From Ulva prolifera (lineage: Eukaryota; Chlorophyta; Ulvophyceae; Ulvales; Ulvaceae): a DNA stretch of 64,000 nt. The DNA is taken from the NCBI GenBank assembly GCA_023078555.1, contig CM041204.1, positions 2,318,108 to 2,382,107 on the forward strand. The letters are read 5' to 3'. The notes below the pieces were generated by a model. It was given only the letters and a program-made list of their open reading frames with translations. It made no database searches and was not told where the DNA came from. The translations under genes and the position numbers were made by a program. Shown one piece after another: positions 62,195 to 64,000 of this stretch (position 1 is the first letter of the stretch; every line of letters begins with the position of its first letter).

Positions 62195-64000
62195 ATGGCC
62201 GCATCCAGAAGGACGAGGGATGAGGTCGATGCCTTGATGGGAGAGGTTAACTGTAAGCGTCTACTCTGTCCAGAGCGTGTGGGGAAGGATACACTTAAAT
62301 TCCAGTGCCAAGCCTGTGGTGAGAAGTTCGTCAGACAAACCACCGCTCAAAACCACTATGAGCCTTGCCAAAAGCGCCTGAGGAGGGCCGCCGCGGCCCG
62401 TGCCCCGGGAGCCGCTGGTGGCCACGATGGGGCAGGTCCATCCTCGCGGCCACCTACGCCATTCTCCTCCGCTACCCTTGGGGCTGACGTCAGCGGGGTT
62501 CCCGATGGGGCCGGCCCCTCTTCGCCACAGCCCATACCCCCTGCGCTGGCTTGCCACCCCAACCATCCCGCCAACTCTGACGACCTCTTCGCTGTGCGAA
62601 CCCCTCCATGCATGCTGTTGCTCGATGCCCGCGTGCCTTGCCTGCTGTTGTTTGGTCTGCCAGTGACTGATGTGGGCCATGTGTGGGCCCGCTGTGGTTC
62701 CAGGACGGGCGGTGCGGCTGCCCATACCTGCATCTGCAGCTACTGCACTAATTCGCGTGATTTTACAGCTGCCCCCACCCTCCGACATCGACGAGGCCGA
62801 GTACCCCGCCCGGGATTCAGACTCGGACTCCTACTTCTCAGACGCTTCCTCCATCCCCTCCTCGTCCGAATCTGAATACAGCACGGACGGGTCCGAGGTG
62901 TGGCAACTTCAACATCGGTCTGTTACGTCGTGTCTCCCCTGGCGTGCTGATTTCCCATGTGGCATGTGTCTCCCTCTTGCAGGACGATGACGTCGACAGC
63001 CCCCCCCCCCACCTCCGGGGCCCGGAAGGGCACAGGAGCCTGGTGGCATGAGCAACGAAAGAAACACATATACACCGGGAGCGCCCTCACCGTACTTACG
63101 GTGTGCATGTGGATTGCCCAGTTGAAGAGCCTCTTTCGCATACAAGACGTGGTCGTCGATACGTGGTGCAGGTTCATACATTACCTCCTGCTACCTGATG
63201 GCAACTTTTTCCCACCCTCGTTCCACCTCGTCAAGGCAGTGTTGGATGTCCCGGATGTGTCGTCTGTGACGCGGCACGTTTGTCCCCAGTGCTGGGAACT
63301 GTTTCCTGAGCTTGATCCAAGTGACCATCAGCATCACTTGGAGGACACCTGTGGCACACCTGGATGTACACAGCCACGATTCGACGTCGACCTCACGGGA
63401 AAGGGTGTCCCAGTCCGCTCTGTCTTCTACTTTGGTGAAGAGGCGTCACTGAAGGACCTCCTGCTGCAACCGGGGCTGCTGATGAGCATCCAAGAAGCCA
63501 GGGCAGCATCGATCGAGGACAAGACCAGCTTCATCAACTCCCCTGCAGGAAAGGCCCTGGACGAAGCATATGGGAACAAGATTACGAACCCAGCTGCCGG
63601 GGAAGTCGTTCTGCTTTTCGGTCTCGGTGTGTTCAGCCCTCCCCATCTCTGTCGCTCTGCTTACCGGAAAACGCAGTGAATTGTGTCCCTTGGTTGCCTC
63701 ACCACTCACTTGCAGGGGGGGATGCTGCACAACTGTATGTCAACAAACAGCACGGCGTCACGATCTGGGGGATCCGCCTGCTTGATCTCCCGCCCCATCT
63801 CGCATGTACTAATGAGGCCTGGATTCCCCTTGGTGTGGTGGAGGGTCCATCCGAGCCGACATGCATGGCCAGCATTCTGGAGTCCGTGATGGCGTTCTTC
63901 AAGAAGCATGATCGGGGCGCGCACTCACCTTGCCTACCTGGTCACTGTCGCGTGATTTGTACAGTTCCCGATCACGTAGTGTCTGGCCCCCGCACCAGGT
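62195..64000 (+). mobile_element. CACTA/Plavaka-like DNA transposase gene (runs off the window)
   Basis: ATG at 62195 (MAASRRTRDE) begins an exon with a zinc finger FQCQACGEKF ... HYEPC. Further exons: 62767-62896, acidic and Ser-rich (DSDSDSYFSDASSIPSSSES); from 62984 to about 63621, with CPQCWELFPELD ... H ... CGTPGCTQPRF, a second zinc site, and SVFYFGEEASLKDLLLQPGL; and from 63716, with GGDAAQLYVNKQHGV, IRLLDLPPHLACTNEAWIPL and GVVEGPSEPTC. The order zinc pair, F-Y-F/SLKDLL, DAAQLY, LPP matches the TPase_21 (Tnp2) transposases of CACTA and fungal Plavaka elements. At 63000-63010 a C11 run puts the DDDVDS entry of exon 3 out of frame with the downstream WWHEQRKK frame, so the gene may be inactive or the run mis-sequenced. 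The catalytic core continues beyond 64000. Confidence 0.65.

Overview
The window is nuclear DNA of a green alga (Chlorophyta in the broad sense). Two genes for photosystem I light-harvesting (LHCI) proteins, GC-rich coding exons, many introns of about 0.1-1 kb with GTGCG-type donors and TGCAG acceptors, and abundant retroelements point there. I cannot name the species; a prasinophyte-like or early core chlorophyte is a guess. No prokaryotic operons, rRNA genes or CRISPR arrays are visible.

Layout. 1-5.7 kb: 3' part of a polytopic membrane protein gene (+). 6.7-8.4 kb: five-exon 3-hydroxybutyrate dehydrogenase (-). 9.3-15.1 kb: two LHCI genes, an LHCA3 and a second Lhca (both -). 15.7-18.4 kb: METTL21-type protein methyltransferase (-). 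19.9-23.8 kb: nine-exon single-pass membrane protein with an N-terminal SAP/HeH-like helix pair and a probable luminal domain (-). 24-26.4 kb: no convincing gene. 26.9-31.2 kb: large IQ-motif protein of a protist/algal family that resembles HAD-like domains (-). 34.1-39.7 kb: complete seven-exon lactate permease (LctP) family transporter with a long extra loop (+). 41.4-45.7 kb: two related leucine-rich-repeat genes (-), the larger with a BTB/Skp1-like N-terminus. 46.1-49.0 kb: intact R2-like non-LTR retrotransposon ORF (-). 49.1-57.8 kb: Ty3/Gypsy LTR retrotransposon with separate Gag and Pol frames and a PHD finger inside Pol (+). 59.5-60.8 kb: charged coiled-coil gene (-) abutting a 66/67-bp minisatellite. 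61.2-64 kb: an orphan ORF (-) diverging from a CACTA/Plavaka-like DNA transposase (+) that runs off the end.

Dispersed through the window is a short repeat that I read as a tRNA-derived SINE: one full-length copy (42733-42988) has A-box-like and B-box sequences, a (TTTAC)n tail and a 9-bp target-site duplication, and at least four 5'-truncated copies lie at 7.3, 17.8, 26.4 and 32.6 kb. Two 5'-truncated R2-like LINE copies lie in introns. Long poly-G/poly-C runs (15-37 bp) recur in introns or just after genes.

Exon models were made by eye. Where donor and acceptor phases close through the whole gene (the dehydrogenase, second Lhca, LctP, SAP-TM and IQ genes and most of the membrane protein) I trust them; first and last exons of several genes are unresolved and said to be so. 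Nothing links the host genes into one pathway apart from the two LHCI genes.
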